DNA of 64,000 nucleotides, from positions 310,001 through 374,000 of the forward strand of contig CAVMBN010000199.1 in assembly GCA_963678705.1 (NCBI GenBank). Reading direction: 5' to 3'. Shown one piece after another: positions 23,577 through 38,700 of this stretch. Numbering within the stretch: position 1 is the stretch's first letter; every line of letters starts with the position of its first letter. The notes under the pieces are model-generated. The model made no database searches and was not told the DNA's origin. It worked only from the letters and a program-made list of their open reading frames with translations. This DNA comes from Panorpa germanica. Its lineage: Eukaryota > Arthropoda > Insecta > Mecoptera > Panorpidae. The position numbers and the translations under genes are program-made.

Positions 23577-25820
23577 GAATGTTACGTTATCACCCACTGT
23601 TAAGCTATTTTAAAGTAACAGAAATGTGTAAATATTTTAAAAATTTTATTTTTTTAGTTCCATCTTTACTATTTTTGAGTGAAAGAGACACAGTTAGTAC
23701 AACTGCAAGTACAAAAAATATAAATGTTAATAATAATTTTAATTTCATATTATATATAGCAGCACTTGTGTATACAAATGTGCATGATAAAATAAAACAA
23801 AATTTTATAACTCTTAACCATATATTTGTATGTGAAAATTTATTTTTTTGTATTGAATTTCACTTTACCACACAATCTAAATGTATTTTAAAGTAACAGA
23901 AATGTATTAATATTTTAAAATTTTTATTTTTTTAGTTTCATCACTACAATTTTTGTGTAAAAGAGACACAGTTAGTACAACTGCAAGTTCAAAAAATATA
24001 AAAGTTATTTTTAATTTTAATTTCATATTATATATAGCAGCACTTGTGTAAACAAATGTGAATGTTATAATAAGAAAAAAACTATTTAATAACTTTTAAC
24101 CATATAATTGTATGTAAAAATGTATTTTTTTGTATAGAATGTCACGTTATCACCCACTCTTAAGCAATTTTAAAGTAACAGAAATGTATTAATATTTTAA
24201 AATTTTCATTTTTTTAGTTCCATCACTACAATTTTTGTGTAAAAGAGACACAGTTAGTACAACTGCAAGTTCAAAAAATATAAATGTTTTTATTAATTTT
24301 AATTTCATATTATATATAGCAGCACTTGTGTGAACAAGTGTGCATGTTATAATAAAAAAAAAACTATTTAATAACTTTTATTAATATAATTGTATGTAAA
24401 AATGTATTTTTTTGTACAGAATGTCACGTTATCACCCACTCTTAAGCTATTTTAAAGTAACAGAAATGTAATAATATTTTAAAGTTTTTATTTTTTTAGT
24501 TCCATCATTACTATTTTTGGGTAAAAAAGACACAGTTTGTACAACTGCAAGTACAAAAAATATAAAAGTTATTATTAATTTTAATTTCACTTTATATATA
24601 GCTGCACTTGTGTGAACAAATGTGCATGATAAAATAAAACAAAATTTTATAACTTTTAACCATATATTTGTATGTAAAAATTTATTTTTTTGTATTAAAT
24701 TTCACTTTACCACACAATCTTAATGTATTTTAAAATTAACAGAAATGTATTAATATTTTAAAATTTTTATTTTTTTATTTCCATCACTACAATTTTTGTG
24801 TAAAAGAGACACAGTTAGTACAACTGCAAGTTCAAAAAATATAAAAGTTATTATTAATTTTAATTTCATATTATATATAGCAGCACTTGTGTGAACAAAT
24901 GTGCATGTTATAATAAAAAAAACTATTTAATAACTTTTAACTATATAATTGTATGTAAAAATGTATTTTTTTGTATAGAATGTCACGTTATCACCCACTG
25001 TTAAGCTATTTTAAAGTAACAGAAATGTGTTATTATTTTAAAAATTTTATTTTACTAGTTCCATCTTTACTATTTTTAAGTAAAAAAAAACACAGTTGGT
25101 ACAACTGCAAGTACAAAAAATATAAATGTTAATAATAATTTTAATTTCATATTATATATAGCAGCACTTGTGTATACAAATGTGCATGATAAAATAAAAC
25201 AAAGTTTTATAACTTTTAACCATATATTTGTATGTAAAAATTTATTTTTTGGTATTGAATTTCACTTTACCACACAATCTAAATGTTTTTTAAAGTAACA
25301 GAAATGTATTAATATTTTAAAATTTTTATTTTTTTAGTTCCATCACTACAATTTTTGTGTAAAAGAGACACAGTTAGTACAACTGCAAGTTCAAAAAATA
25401 TAAAAGTTATTATTAATTTTAATTTCATATTATATATAGCAGCACTTGTGTGAACAAATGTGCATGTTATAATAAGAAAAAAACTATTTAATAACTTTTA
25501 ACCATATAATTGTATGTAAAAATGTATTTTTTTGTATAGAATGTCACGTTATCACCCACTCTTAAGCAATTTTAAAGTAACAGAAATGTATTATTATTTT
25601 AAAATTTTCATTTTTTTAGTTCCATCACTACAATTTTTGTGTAAAAGAGACACAGTTAGTACAACTGCAAGTTCAAAAAATATAAAAGTTATTATTAATT
25701 TTAATTTCATATTATATATAGCAGCACTTGTGTAAACAAATGTGCATGTTATAATAAAAAAAAAACTATTTAATAACTTTTAACTATATAATTGTATGTA
25801 AAAATGTATTTTTTTGTATA
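23577..25820 (+). repeat. Nested tandem duplication, first copy: 8 monomers, 2,244 bp
   Basis: Starts at 23577, 23855, 24137, 24419, 24697, 24978, 25257 and 25539. It is repeated in place at 25821-28064 with the same rare variants: gtgtaaatatttt, tgtgaaaattta, tttttggtattg and gtattaaatttcac. Its last monomer (25539) starts as type 9 and ends with the body of the Q monomer at 23294 (tataaaagttattatt, gtgtaaacaaatg), which places the crossover between about 25,670 and 25,690. Confidence 0.92.
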
Positions 25821-28064
25821 GAATGTTACGTTATCACCCACTGTTAAGCTATTTTAAAGTAACAGAAATGTGTAAATATTTTAAAAATTTTATTTTTTTA
25901 GTTCCATCTTTACTATTTTTGAGTGAAAGAGACACAGTTAGTACAACTGCAAGTACAAAAAATATAAATGTTAATAATAATTTTAATTTCATATTATATA
26001 TAGCAGCACTTGTGTATACAAATGTGCATGATAAAATAAAACAAAATTTTATAACTCTTAACCATATATTTGTATGTGAAAATTTATTTTTTTGTATTGA
26101 ATTTCACTTTACCACACAATCTAAATGTATTTTAAAGTAACAGAAATGTATTAATATTTTAAAATTTTTATTTTTTTAGTTTCATCACTACAATTTTTGT
26201 GTAAAAGAGACACAGTTAGTACAACTGCAAGTTCAAAAAATATAAAAGTTATTTTTAATTTTAATTTCATATTATATATAGCAGCACTTGTGTAAACAAA
26301 TGTGAATGTTATAATAAGAAAAAAACTATTTAATAACTTTTAACCATATAATTGTATGTAAAAATGTATTTTTTTGTATAGAATGTCACGTTATCACCCA
26401 CTCTTAAGCAATTTTAAAGTAACAGAAATGTATTAATATTTTAAAATTTTCATTTTTTTAGTTCCATCACTACAATTTTTGTGTAAAAGAGACACAGTTA
26501 GTACAACTGCAAGTTCAAAAAATATAAATGTTTTTATTAATTTTAATTTCATATTATATATAGCAGCACTTGTGTGAACAAGTGTGCATGTTATAATAAA
26601 AAAAAAACTATTTAATAACTTTTATTAATATAATTGTATGTAAAAATGTATTTTTTTGTACAGAATGTCACGTTATCACCCACTCTTAAGCTATTTTAAA
26701 GTAACAGAAATGTAATAATATTTTAAAGTTTTTATTTTTTTAGTTCCATCATTACTATTTTTGGGTAAAAAAGACACAGTTTGTACAACTGCAAGTACAA
26801 AAAATATAAAAGTTATTATTAATTTTAATTTCACTTTATATATAGCTGCACTTGTGTGAACAAATGTGCATGATAAAATAAAACAAAATTTTATAACTTT
26901 TAACCATATATTTGTATGTAAAAATTTATTTTTTTGTATTAAATTTCACTTTACCACACAATCTTAATGTATTTTAAAATTAACAGAAATGTATTAATAT
27001 TTTAAAATTTTTATTTTTTTATTTCCATCACTACAATTTTTGTGTAAAAGAGACACAGTTAGTACAACTGCAAGTTCAAAAAATATAAAAGTTATTATTA
27101 ATTTTAATTTCATATTATATATAGCAGCACTTGTGTGAACAAATGTGCATGTTATAATAAAAAAAACTATTTAATAACTTTTAACTATATAATTGTATGT
27201 AAAAATGTATTTTTTTGTATAGAATGTCACGTTATCACCCACTGTTAAGCTATTTTAAAGTAACAGAAATGTGTTATTATTTTAAAAATTTTATTTTACT
27301 AGTTCCATCTTTACTATTTTTAAGTAAAAAAAAACACAGTTGGTACAACTGCAAGTACAAAAAATATAAATGTTAATAATAATTTTAATTTCATATTATA
27401 TATAGCAGCACTTGTGTATACAAATGTGCATGATAAAATAAAACAAAGTTTTATAACTTTTAACCATATATTTGTATGTAAAAATTTATTTTTTGGTATT
27501 GAATTTCACTTTACCACACAATCTAAATGTTTTTTAAAGTAACAGAAATGTATTAATATTTTAAAATTTTTATTTTTTTAGTTCCATCACTACAATTTTT
27601 GTGTAAAAGAGACACAGTTAGTACAACTGCAAGTTCAAAAAATATAAAAGTTATTATTAATTTTAATTTCATATTATATATAGCAGCACTTGTGTGAACA
27701 AATGTGCATGTTATAATAAGAAAAAAACTATTTAATAACTTTTAACCATATAATTGTATGTAAAAATGTATTTTTTTGTATAGAATGTCACGTTATCACC
27801 CACTCTTAAGCAATTTTAAAGTAACAGAAATGTATTATTATTTTAAAATTTTCATTTTTTTAGTTCCATCACTACAATTTTTGTGTAAAAGAGACACAGT
27901 TAGTACAACTGCAAGTTCAAAAAATATAAATGTTTTTATTAATTTTAATTTCATATTATATATTGCAGCACTTGTGTGAACAAATGTGCATGTTTAAATA
28001 AAAGAAAAACTATTTAATAACTTTTAACCATATAATTGTATGTAAAAATGTATTTTTTTGTACA
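25821..28064 (+). repeat. Nested tandem duplication, second copy: 8 monomers, 2,244 bp
   Basis: Starts at 25821, 26099, 26381, 26663, 26941, 27222, 27501 and 27783. On the lines compared it looks identical to the first copy apart from the last monomer, which here is a complete type 9 (tataaatgtttttatt, atattgcagc). The matching part of the second large duplicon (33388-35631) has only one copy of this 8-mer. Confidence 0.92.
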
Positions 28065-29746
28065 GAATGTCACGTTATCACCCACTCTTAAGCTATTTTA
28101 AAGTAACAGAAATGTAATAATATTTTAAAGTTTTTATTTTTTTAATTCCATCATTACTACTTTTGAGTAAAAAAGACACAGTTGGTACAACTACAAGTAT
28201 AAAAAATATAAAAGTTATTAATAATTTTAATTTCATATTATATATAGCAGCACTTGTGTGAACGAATGTGCATGTTATAATAAAAAAAAAACTATTTAAT
28301 AACTTTTAACCATATAATTGTATGTAAAAATGTATTTTTTTGTATAGAATGTCACGTTATCACCCACTCTTAAGCTATTTTAAAGTAACAGAAATGTGTT
28401 ATTATTATAAAAATTTAATTTTTTTAGTTCCATCATTACTATTTTTGAGTAAAAGAGACACAGTTGGTACAACTGCAAGTACAAAAAATATAAATGTTAA
28501 TATTAATTTTAATTTCATATTATATATAGCAGCACTTGTGTATACAAATGTGCATGATAAAATAAAACAAAATTTTATAACTTTTAACCATATATTTGTA
28601 TGTAAAAACTTATTTATTTGTATTGAATTTCACTTTACCACACAATCTAAATGTATTTTTAAGTAACAGAAATGTATTAATATTTTAAAATTTTTATTTT
28701 TTTATTTCCATCACTACAATTTTTGTGTAAAAGAGACACAGTTAGTACAACTGCAAGTTCAAAAAATATAAAAGTTATTATTAATTTTAATTTTACATTA
28801 TATATAGCAGCACTTGTGTGAACAAATGTGCATGTTATAATAAAAAAAAATTATTTAATAACTTTTAACCATATAATTGTATGTAAAAATGTATTTTTTT
28901 GTAAAAAATGTCACGTTAACACCCACTCTTAAGCTATTTAAAAGTAACAGAAATGTATTAATATTTTAAAATTTTTATTTTTTTAGTTCCATCACTACAA
29001 TTTTTGTGTAAAAGAGACATAGTTAGTACAACTGCAAGTTCCAATAATATAAATGTTATTATTAATTTTAATTTCATATTATATAAAGCAGCACTTGTGT
29101 AAACAAATGTGCAAGTTATAATAAAAAAAAAACTATTTAATAACTTTTAACCATATAATTGTATGTAAAAATGTATTTTTTTGTACAGAATGTCACGTTA
29201 TCACCCACTCTTAAGCTATTTTAAAGTAACAGAAATGTGTTATTATTTTAAAAATTTTATTTTTTTAGTTTCATCATTACTATTTTTAAATAAAAGAGAC
29301 ACAGTTGGTACAACTGCAAGTACAAAAAATATAAAAGTTAATAATAATTTTAATTTCATATTATATATAGCAGCACTTGTGTATACAAATGTGCATGATA
29401 AAATAAAGCAAAATTTTTATAACTTTTAACCATATATTTGTATGTAAAAATTTATTTTTTTGTATTGAATTTTACTTTACCACACAATCTAAATGTATTT
29501 TAAAGTAACAGAAATGTATTAATATTTAAAATTTCTGTTTTTTTAATTCCATCACTACAATTTTTGTGTAAAAGAGACACAGTTAGTACAAATGCAAGTA
29601 CAAAAAATATAAAAGTTATTATTAATTCTAATTTCATTTTATATATAGCAGCACTTGTGTGAACAAATGTGCATGTTATAATAAAAAAAAACTATTTAAT
29701 AACTTTTAACCATATAATTGTATGTAAAAATGTATTTTTTTGTAAA
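28065..29746 (+). repeat. Six monomers closing the first large duplicon, with mosaic end
   Basis: Starts at 28065, 28347, 28625, 28906, 29188 and 29467 (types 10-11-12-13-14-Q). Up to about 29,530 it equals 35.63-37.10 kb (offset 7,567). The monomer at 29467 then switches to a body like that at 20496/30307 (tttctgtttttt, aagtacaaaaaatat, ttaattctaattt). After gcatg it switches again to the L1 linker of a monomer like 19655. Three sources therefore meet within one monomer. Confidence 0.85.
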
Positions 29747-32700
29747 AAACGTCACGTTAACACCCACTCTTAAGCTATTTAGAAGTAACAGAAATGTATT
29801 AATATTTTAAAATTTTTATTTTTTTAGTTCCATCACTACAATTTTTGTGTAAAAGAGACACAGTTAGTACAACTGCAAGTTCAAATAATATAAATGTTAT
29901 TATTAATTTTAATTTCATTTTATATATAGCAGCACTTGTGTAAACAAATGTGCAAGTTATAATAAAAAAAAAACTATTTAATAACTTTTAACCATATAAT
30001 TGTATGTAAAAATGTATTTTTTTGTACAGAATGTCACGTTATCACCCACTCTTAAGCTATTTTAAAGTAACAGAAATGTGTTATTATTTTAAAAATTTTA
30101 TTTTTTTAGTTTCATCATTACTATTTTTGAATAAAAGAGACACAATTGGTACAACTGCAAGTACAAAAAATATAAAAGTTAATAATAATTTTAATTTCAT
30201 ATTATATATAGCAGCACTTGTGTATACAAATGTGCATGATAAAATAAAGCAAAATTTTATAACTTTTAACCAAATATTTGTATGTAAAAATTTATTTTTT
30301 TGTATTGAATTTTACTTTACCACACAATCTAAATGTATTTTAAAGTAACAGAAATGTATTAATATTTAAAATTTCTGTTTTTTTAATTCCATCACTACAA
30401 TTTTTGTGTAAAAGAGACACAGTTAGTACAAATGCAAGTACAAAAAATATAAAAGTTATTATTAATTCTAATTTCATTTTATATATAGCAGCACTTGTGT
30501 GAACAAATGTGCATGATAAAATAAAACAAAATTTTATAACTTTTAACCATATATTTGTATGTAAAAATTTATTTTTTTGTATTGAATTTCACTTTACCAC
30601 ACAATCTAAATGTATTTTAAAATTAACAGAAATGTATTAATATTTTAAAATTTTTATTTTTTTACTTCCATCACTACAATTTTTGTGTAAAAGAGACACA
30701 GTTAGTACAACTGCAAGTTCAAAAAATATAAAAGTTATTATTAATTTTAATTTCATATTATATATAGCAGCACTTGTGTGAACAAATGTGCATGTTATAA
30801 TAAAAAAAAAACTATTTAATAACTTTTAACTATATAATTGTATGTAAAAATGTATTTTTTAGTATAGAATGTCACGTTATCACCCACTGTTAAGCTATTT
30901 TAAAGTAACAGAAATGTGTTATTCTTTTAAAAATTTTATTTTTTTAGTTCCATCTTTACTATTTTTGAGTAAAAGAGACACAGTTGGTACAACTGCAAGT
31001 ACAAAAAATATAAATGTTAATAATAATTTTAATTTCATATTATATATAGCAGCACTTGTGTATACAAATGTGCATGATAAAATAAAACAAAATTTTATAA
31101 CTTTTAACCATATATTTGTATGTAAAAATTTATTTTTTTGTATTGAATTTCACTTTACCACACAATCTAAATGTATTTTAAAGTAACAGAAATGTATTAA
31201 TATTTTAAAATTTTTATTTTTTTAGTTCCATCACTACAATTTTTGTGTAAAAGAGACACAGTTAGTACAACTGCAAGTTCAAAAAATATAAAAGTTATTT
31301 TTAATTTTAATTTCATATTATATATAGCAGCACTTGTGTGAACAAATGTGCATGTTATAATAAGAAAAAAACTATTTAATAACTTTTAACCATATAATTG
31401 TATGTAAAAATGTATTTTTTTGTATAGAATGTCACGTTATCACCCACTCTTAAGCAATTTTAAAGTAACAGAAATGTATTAATATTTTAAAATTTTCATT
31501 TTTTTAGTTCCATCACTACAATTTTTGTGTAAAAGAGACACAGTTAGTACAACTGCAAGTTCAAAAAATATAAATGTTTTTATTAATTTTAATTTCATAT
31601 TATATATTGCAGTACTTGTGTAAACAAATGTGCATGTTTTAATAAAAGAAAAACTATTTAATAACTTTTAACCATATAATTGTAAGTAAAAATGTATTTC
31701 TTTGTACAGAATGTCACGTTATCACCCACTCTTAAGCTATTTTAGAGTAACAGAAATGTAATAATATTTTAAAGTTTTTATTTTTTTAATTCCATCATTA
31801 CTACTTTTGAGTAAAAAAGACACAGTTGGTACAACTACACGTATAAAAAATATAAAAGTTATTAATAATTTTAATTTCATATTATATATAGCAGCACTTG
31901 TGTGAACAAATGTGCATGTTATAATATAAAAAAACTATTTAATAACTTTTAACCATATAATTGTATGTAAAAATGTATTTTTTTGTATAGAATGTCACGT
32001 TATCACCCACTCTTAAGCTATTTTAAAGTAACAGAAATATGTTATAATTATAAAAATTTTATTTTTTTAGTTCCATCATTACTATTTTTGAGTAAAAGAG
32101 ACAAAGTTGGTACAACTGCAAGTACAAAAAATATAAATGTTAATATTAATTTTAATTTCATATTATATATAGCAGCACTTGTGTATACAAATGTGCATGA
32201 TAAAATAAAACAAAATTTTATAACTTTTAACCATATATTTGTATGTAAAAACTTATTTATTTGTATTGAATTTTACTTTACCACACAATCTAGATGTATT
32301 TTAAAGTAACAGAAATGTATTAATATTTTAAAATTTTTATTTTTTTATTTCCATCACTACAATTTTTGTGTAAAAGAGACACAGTTAGTACAACTGCAAG
32401 TTCAAATAATATAAATGTTATTATTAATTTTAATTTCATATTATATATAGCAGCATTTGTGTAAACAAATGTGCAAGTTATAATAAAAAAAAAACTATTT
32501 AATTACTTTTAACCATATAATTGTATGTAAAAATGTATTTTTTTGTATAGAATGTTACGTTATCACCCACTGTTAAGCTATTTTAAAGTAACAGAAATGT
32601 GTAATTATTTTAAAAATTTTATTTTTTTAGTTCCATCTTTACTATTTTTGAGTGAAAGAGACACAGTTAGTACAACTGCAAGTACAAAAAATATAAATGT

Positions 32701-35700
32701 TAATAATAATTTTAATTTCATATTATATATAGCAGCACTTGTGTATACAAATGTGCATGATAAAATAAAACAAAATTTTATAACTCTTAACCATATATTT
32801 GTATGTGAAAATTTATTTTTTTGTATTGAATTTCACTTTACCACACAATCTAAATGTATTTTAAAGTAACAGAAATGTATTAATATTTAAAATTTATGTT
32901 TTTTTAATTCCATCACTACAATTTTTGTGTAAAAGAGACACAGTTAGTACAAATGCAAGTTCAAAAAATATAAAAGTTATTATTAATTTTAATTTCATTT
33001 TATATATAGCAGCACTTGTGTGAACAAATGTGCATGATAAAATAAAACAAAATTTTATAACTTTTAACCATATATTTGTATGTAAAAATTTATTTTTTTG
33101 TATTGAATTTCACTTTACCACACAATCTAAATGTATTTTAAAATTAACAGAAATGTATTAATATTTTAAAATTTTTATTTTTTTACTTCCATCACAACAA
33201 TTTTTGTGTAAAAGAGACACAGTTAGTACAACTGCAAGTTCAAAAAATATAAAAGTTATTATTAATTTTAATTTCATATTATATATAGCAGCACTTGTGT
33301 AAACAAATGTGCATGTTATAATAAAAAAAAAACTATTTAATAACTTTTAACTATATAATTGTATGTAAAAATGTATTTTTTTGTATAGAATGTTACGTTA
33401 TCACCCACTGTTAAGCTATTTTAAAGTAACAGAAATGTGTAAATATTTTAAAAATTTTATTTTTTTAGTTCCATCTTTACTATTTTTGAGTGAAAGAGAC
33501 ACAGTTAGTACAACTGCAAGTACAAAAAATATAAATGTTAATAATAATTTTAATTTCATATTATATATAGCAGCACTTGTGTATACAAATGTGCATGATA
33601 AAATAAAACAAAATTTTATAACTCTTAACCATATATTTGTATGTGAAAATTTATTTTTTTGTATTGAATTTCACTTTACCACACAATCTAAATGTATTTT
33701 AAAGTAACAGAAATGTATTAATATTTTAAAATTTTTATTTTTTTAGTTTCATCACTACAATTTTTGTGTAAAAGAGACACAGTTAGTACAACTGCAAGTT
33801 CAAAAAATATAAAAGTTATTTTTAATTTTAATTTCATATTATATATAGCAGCACTTGTGTAAACAAATGTGAATGTTATAATAAGAAAAAAACTATTTAA
33901 TAACTTTTAACCATATAATTGTATGTAAAAATGTATTTTTTTGTATAGAATGTCACGTTATCACCCACTCTTAAGCAATTTTAAAGTAACAGAAATGTAT
34001 TAATATTTTAAAATTTTCATTTTTTTAGTTCCATCACTACAATTTTTGTGTAAAAGAGACACAGTTAGTACAACTGCAAGTTCAAAAAATATAAATGTTT
34101 TTATTAATTTTAATTTCATATTATATATAGCAGCACTTGTGTGAACAAGTGTGCATGTTATAATAAAAAAAAAACTATTTAATAACTTTTATTAATATAA
34201 TTGTATGTAAAAATGTATTTTTTTGTACAGAATGTCACGTTATCACCCACTCTTAAGCTATTTTAAAGTAACAGAAATGTAATAATATTTTAAAGTTTTT
34301 ATTTTTTTAGTTCCATCATTACTATTTTTGGGTAAAAAAGACACAGTTTGTACAACTGCAAGTACAAAAAATATAAAAGTTATTATTAATTTTAATTTCA
34401 CTTTATATATAGCTGCACTTGTGTGAACAAATGTGCATGATAAAATAAAACAAAATTTTATAACTTTTAACCATATATTTGTATGTAAAAATTTATTTTT
34501 TTGTATTAAATTTCACTTTACCACACAATCTTAATGTATTTTAAAATTAACAGAAATGTATTAATATTTTAAAATTTTTATTTTTTTATTTCCATCACTA
34601 CAATTTTTGTGTAAAAGAGACACAGTTAGTACAACTGCAAGTTCAAAAAATATAAAAGTTATTATTAATTTTAATTTCATATTATATATAGCAGCACTTG
34701 TGTGAACAAATGTGCATGTTATAATAAAAAAAACTATTTAATAACTTTTAACTATATAATTGTATGTAAAAATGTATTTTTTTGTATAGAATGTCACGTT
34801 ATCACCCACTGTTAAGCTATTTTAAAGTAACAGAAATGTGTTATTATTTTAAAAATGTTATTTTACTAGTTCCATCTTTACTATTTTTAAGTAAAAAAAA
34901 ACACAGTTGGTACAACTGCAAGTACAAAAAATATAAATGTTAATAATAATTTTAATTTCATATTATATATAGCAGCACTTGTGTATACAAATGTGCATGA
35001 TAAAATAAAACAAAGTTTTATAACTTTTAACCATATATTTGTATGTAAAAATTTATTTTTTGGTATTGAATTTCACTTTACCACACAATCTAAATGTTTT
35101 TTAAAGTAACAGAAATGTATTAATATTTTAAAATTTTTATTTTTTTAGTTCCATCACTACAATTTTTGTGTAAAAGAGACACAGTTAGTACAACTGCAAG
35201 TTCAAAAAATATAAAAGTTATTATTAATTTTAATTTCATATTATATATAGCAGCACTTGTGTGAACAAATGTGCATGTTATAATAAGAAAAAAACTATTT
35301 AATAACTTTTAACCATATAATTGTATGTAAAAATGTATTTTTTTGTATAGAATGTCACGTTATCACCCACTCTTAAGCAATTTTAAAGTAACAGAAATGT
35401 ATTATTATTTTAAAATTTTCATTTTTTTAGTTCCATCACTACAATTTTTGTGTAAAAGAGACACAGTTAGTACAACTGCAAGTTCAAAAAATATAAATGT
35501 TTTTATTAATTTTAATTTCATATTATATATTGCAGCACTTGTGTGAACAAATGTGCATGTTTAAATAAAAGAAAAACTATTTAATAACTTTTAACCATAT
35601 AATTGTATGTAAAAATGTATTTTTTTGTACAGAATGTCACGTTATCACCCACTCTTAAGCTATTTTAAAGTAACAGAAATGTAATAATATTTTAAAGTTT

Positions 35701-38700
35701 TTATTTTTTTAATTCCATCATTACTACTTTTGAGTAAAAAAGACACAGTTGGTACAACTACAAGTATAAAAAATATAAAAGTTATTAATAATTTTAATTT
35801 CATATTATATATAGCAGCACTTGTGTGAACGAATGTGCATGTTATAATAAAAAAAAAACTATTTAATAACTTTTAACCATATAATTGTATGTAAAAATGT
35901 ATTTTTTTGTATAGAATGTCACGTTATCACCCACTCTTAAGCTATTTTAAAGTAACAGAAATGTGTTATTATTATAAAAATTTAATTTTTTTAGTTCCAT
36001 CATTACTATTTTTGAGTAAAAGAGACACAGTTGGTACAACTGCAAGTACAAAAAATATAAATGTTAATATTAATTTTAATTTCATATTATATATAGCAGC
36101 ACTTGTGTATACAAATGTGCATGATAAAATAAAACAAAATTTTATAACTTTTAACCATATATTTGTATGTAAAAACTTATTTATTTGTATTGAATTTCAC
36201 TTTACCACACAATCTAAATGTATTTTTAAGTAACAGAAATGTATTAATATTTTAAAATTTTTATTTTTTTATTTCCATCACTACAATTTTTGTGTAAAAG
36301 AGACACAGTTAGTACAACTGCAAGTTCAAAAAATATAAAAGTTATTATTAATTTTAATTTTACATTATATATAGCAGCACTTGTGTGAACAAATGTGCAT
36401 GTTATAATAAAAAAAAATTATTTAATAACTTTTAACCATATAATTGTATGTAAAAATGTATTTTTTTGTAAAAAATGTCACGTTAACACCCACTCTTAAG
36501 CTATTTAAAAGTAACAGAAATGTATTAATATTTTAAAATTTTTATTTTTTTAGTTCCATCACTACAATTTTTGTGTAAAAGAGACATAGTTAGTACAACT
36601 GCAAGTTCCAATAATATAAATGTTATTATTAATTTTAATTTCATATTATATAAAGCAGCACTTGTGTAAACAAATGTGCAAGTTATAATAAAAAAAAAAC
36701 TATTTAATAACTTTTAACCATATAATTGTATGTAAAAATGTATTTTTTTGTACAGAATGTCACGTTATCACCCACTCTTAAGCTATTTTAAAGTAACAGA
36801 AATGTGTTATTATTTTAAAAATTTTATTTTTTTAGTTTCATCATTACTATTTTTAAATAAAAGAGACACAGTTGGTACAACTGCAAGTACAAAAAATATA
36901 AAAGTTAATAATAATTTTAATTTCATATTATATATAGCAGCACTTGTGTATACAAATGTGCATGATAAAATAAAGCAAAATTTTTATAACTTTTAACCAT
37001 ATATTTGTATGTAAAAATTTATTTTTTTGTATTGAATTTTACTTTACCACACAATCTAAATGTATTTTAAAGTAACAGAAATGTATTAATATTTAAAATT
37101 TATGTTTTTTTAATTCCATCACTACAATTTTTGTGTAAAAGAGACACAGTTAGTACAAATGCAAGTTCAAAAAATATAAAAGTTATTATTAATTTTAATT
37201 ACATTTTATATATAGCAGCACTTGTGTGAACAAATGTGCATGATAAAATAAAACAAAATTTTATAACTTTTAACCATATATTTGTATGTAAAAATTTATT
37301 TTTTTGTATTGAATTTCACTTTACCACACAATCTAAATGTATTTTAAAATTAACAGAAATGTATTAATATTTTAAAATTTTTATTTTTTTACTTCCATCA
37401 CTACAATTTTTGTGTAAAAGAGACACAGTTAGTACAACTGCAAGTTAAAAAAATATAAAAGTTATTATTAATTTTAATTTCATATTATATATAGCAGCAC
37501 TTGTGTGAACAAATGTGCATGTTATAATAAAAAAAAAACTATTTAATAACTTTTAACTATATAATTGTATGTAAAAATGTATTTTTTTGTATAGAATGTC
37601 ACGTTATCACCCACTGTTAAGCTATTTTAAAGTAACAGAAATGTGTTATTATTTTAAAAATTTTATTTTTTTAGTTCCATCTTTACTATTTTTGAGTGAA
37701 AGAGACACAGTTAGTACAACTGCAAGTACAAAAAATATAAATGTTAATAATAATTTTAATTTCATATTATATATAGCAGCACTTGTGTATACAAATGTGC
37801 ATGATAAAATAAAACAAAATTTTATAACTTTTAACCATATATTTGTATGTAAAAATTTATTTTTTTGTATTGAATTTCACTTTACCACACAATCTAAATG
37901 TATTTTAAAGTAACAGAAATGTATTAATATTTTAAAATTTTAATTTTTTTAGTTTCATCACTACAATTTTTGTGTAAAAGAGACACAGTTAGTACAACTG
38001 CAAGTTCAAAAAATATAAAAGTTATTTTTAATTTTAATTTCATATTATATATAGCAGCACTTGTGTGAACAAATGTGAATGTTATAATAAGAAAAAAACT
38101 ATTTAATAACTTTTAACCATATAATTGTATGTAAAAATGTATTTTTTTGTATAGAATGTCACGTTATCACCCACTCTTAAGCAATTTTAAAGTAACAGAA
38201 ATGTATTAATATTTTAAAATTTTCATTTTTTTAGTTCCATCACTACAATTTTTGTGTAAAAGAGACACAGTTAGTACAACTGCAAGTTCAAAAAATATAA
38301 ATGTTTTTATTAATTTTAATTTCATATTATATATTGCAGCACTTGTGTGAACAAATGTGCATGTTTTAATAAAAGAAAAACTATTTAATAACTTTTAACC
38401 ATATAATTGTATGTAAAAATGTATTTTTTTGTACAGAATGTCACGTTATCACCCACTCTTAAGCTATTTTAAAGTAACAGAAATGTAATAATATTTTAAA
38501 GTTTTAATTTTTTTAATTTCATTATTACTACTTTTGAGTAAAAAAGACACAGTTGGTACAACTACAAGTATAAAAAATATAAAAGTTATTAATAATTTTA
38601 ATTTCATATTATATATAGCAGCACTTGTGTGAACAAATGTGCATGTTATAATAAAAAAAAACTATTTAATAACTTTTAACCATATAATTGTATGTAAAAA

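Larger units (their letters stand above)
19850..29660 (+). repeat. Large duplicon R1, about 9.81 kb (35 monomers)
   Basis: From about 19,850 to 25,680 every monomer has a counterpart exactly 9,811 bp downstream (20218/30029, 21056/30867, 22179/31990, 22739/32550, 23577/33388). From 27,783 to 29,530 the offset is 7,567, because R1 carries the extra 2,244-bp nested repeat. Differences seen by eye are rare: gttactatt vs gttaatatt near 22,330, cagtacaat vs cactacaat near 21,421, and aaattttatt vs aaatgttatt near 25,042/34,853. The copying event looks recent. Boundaries are good to about 30 bp on the right and are shared sequence on the left. Confidence 0.9.
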
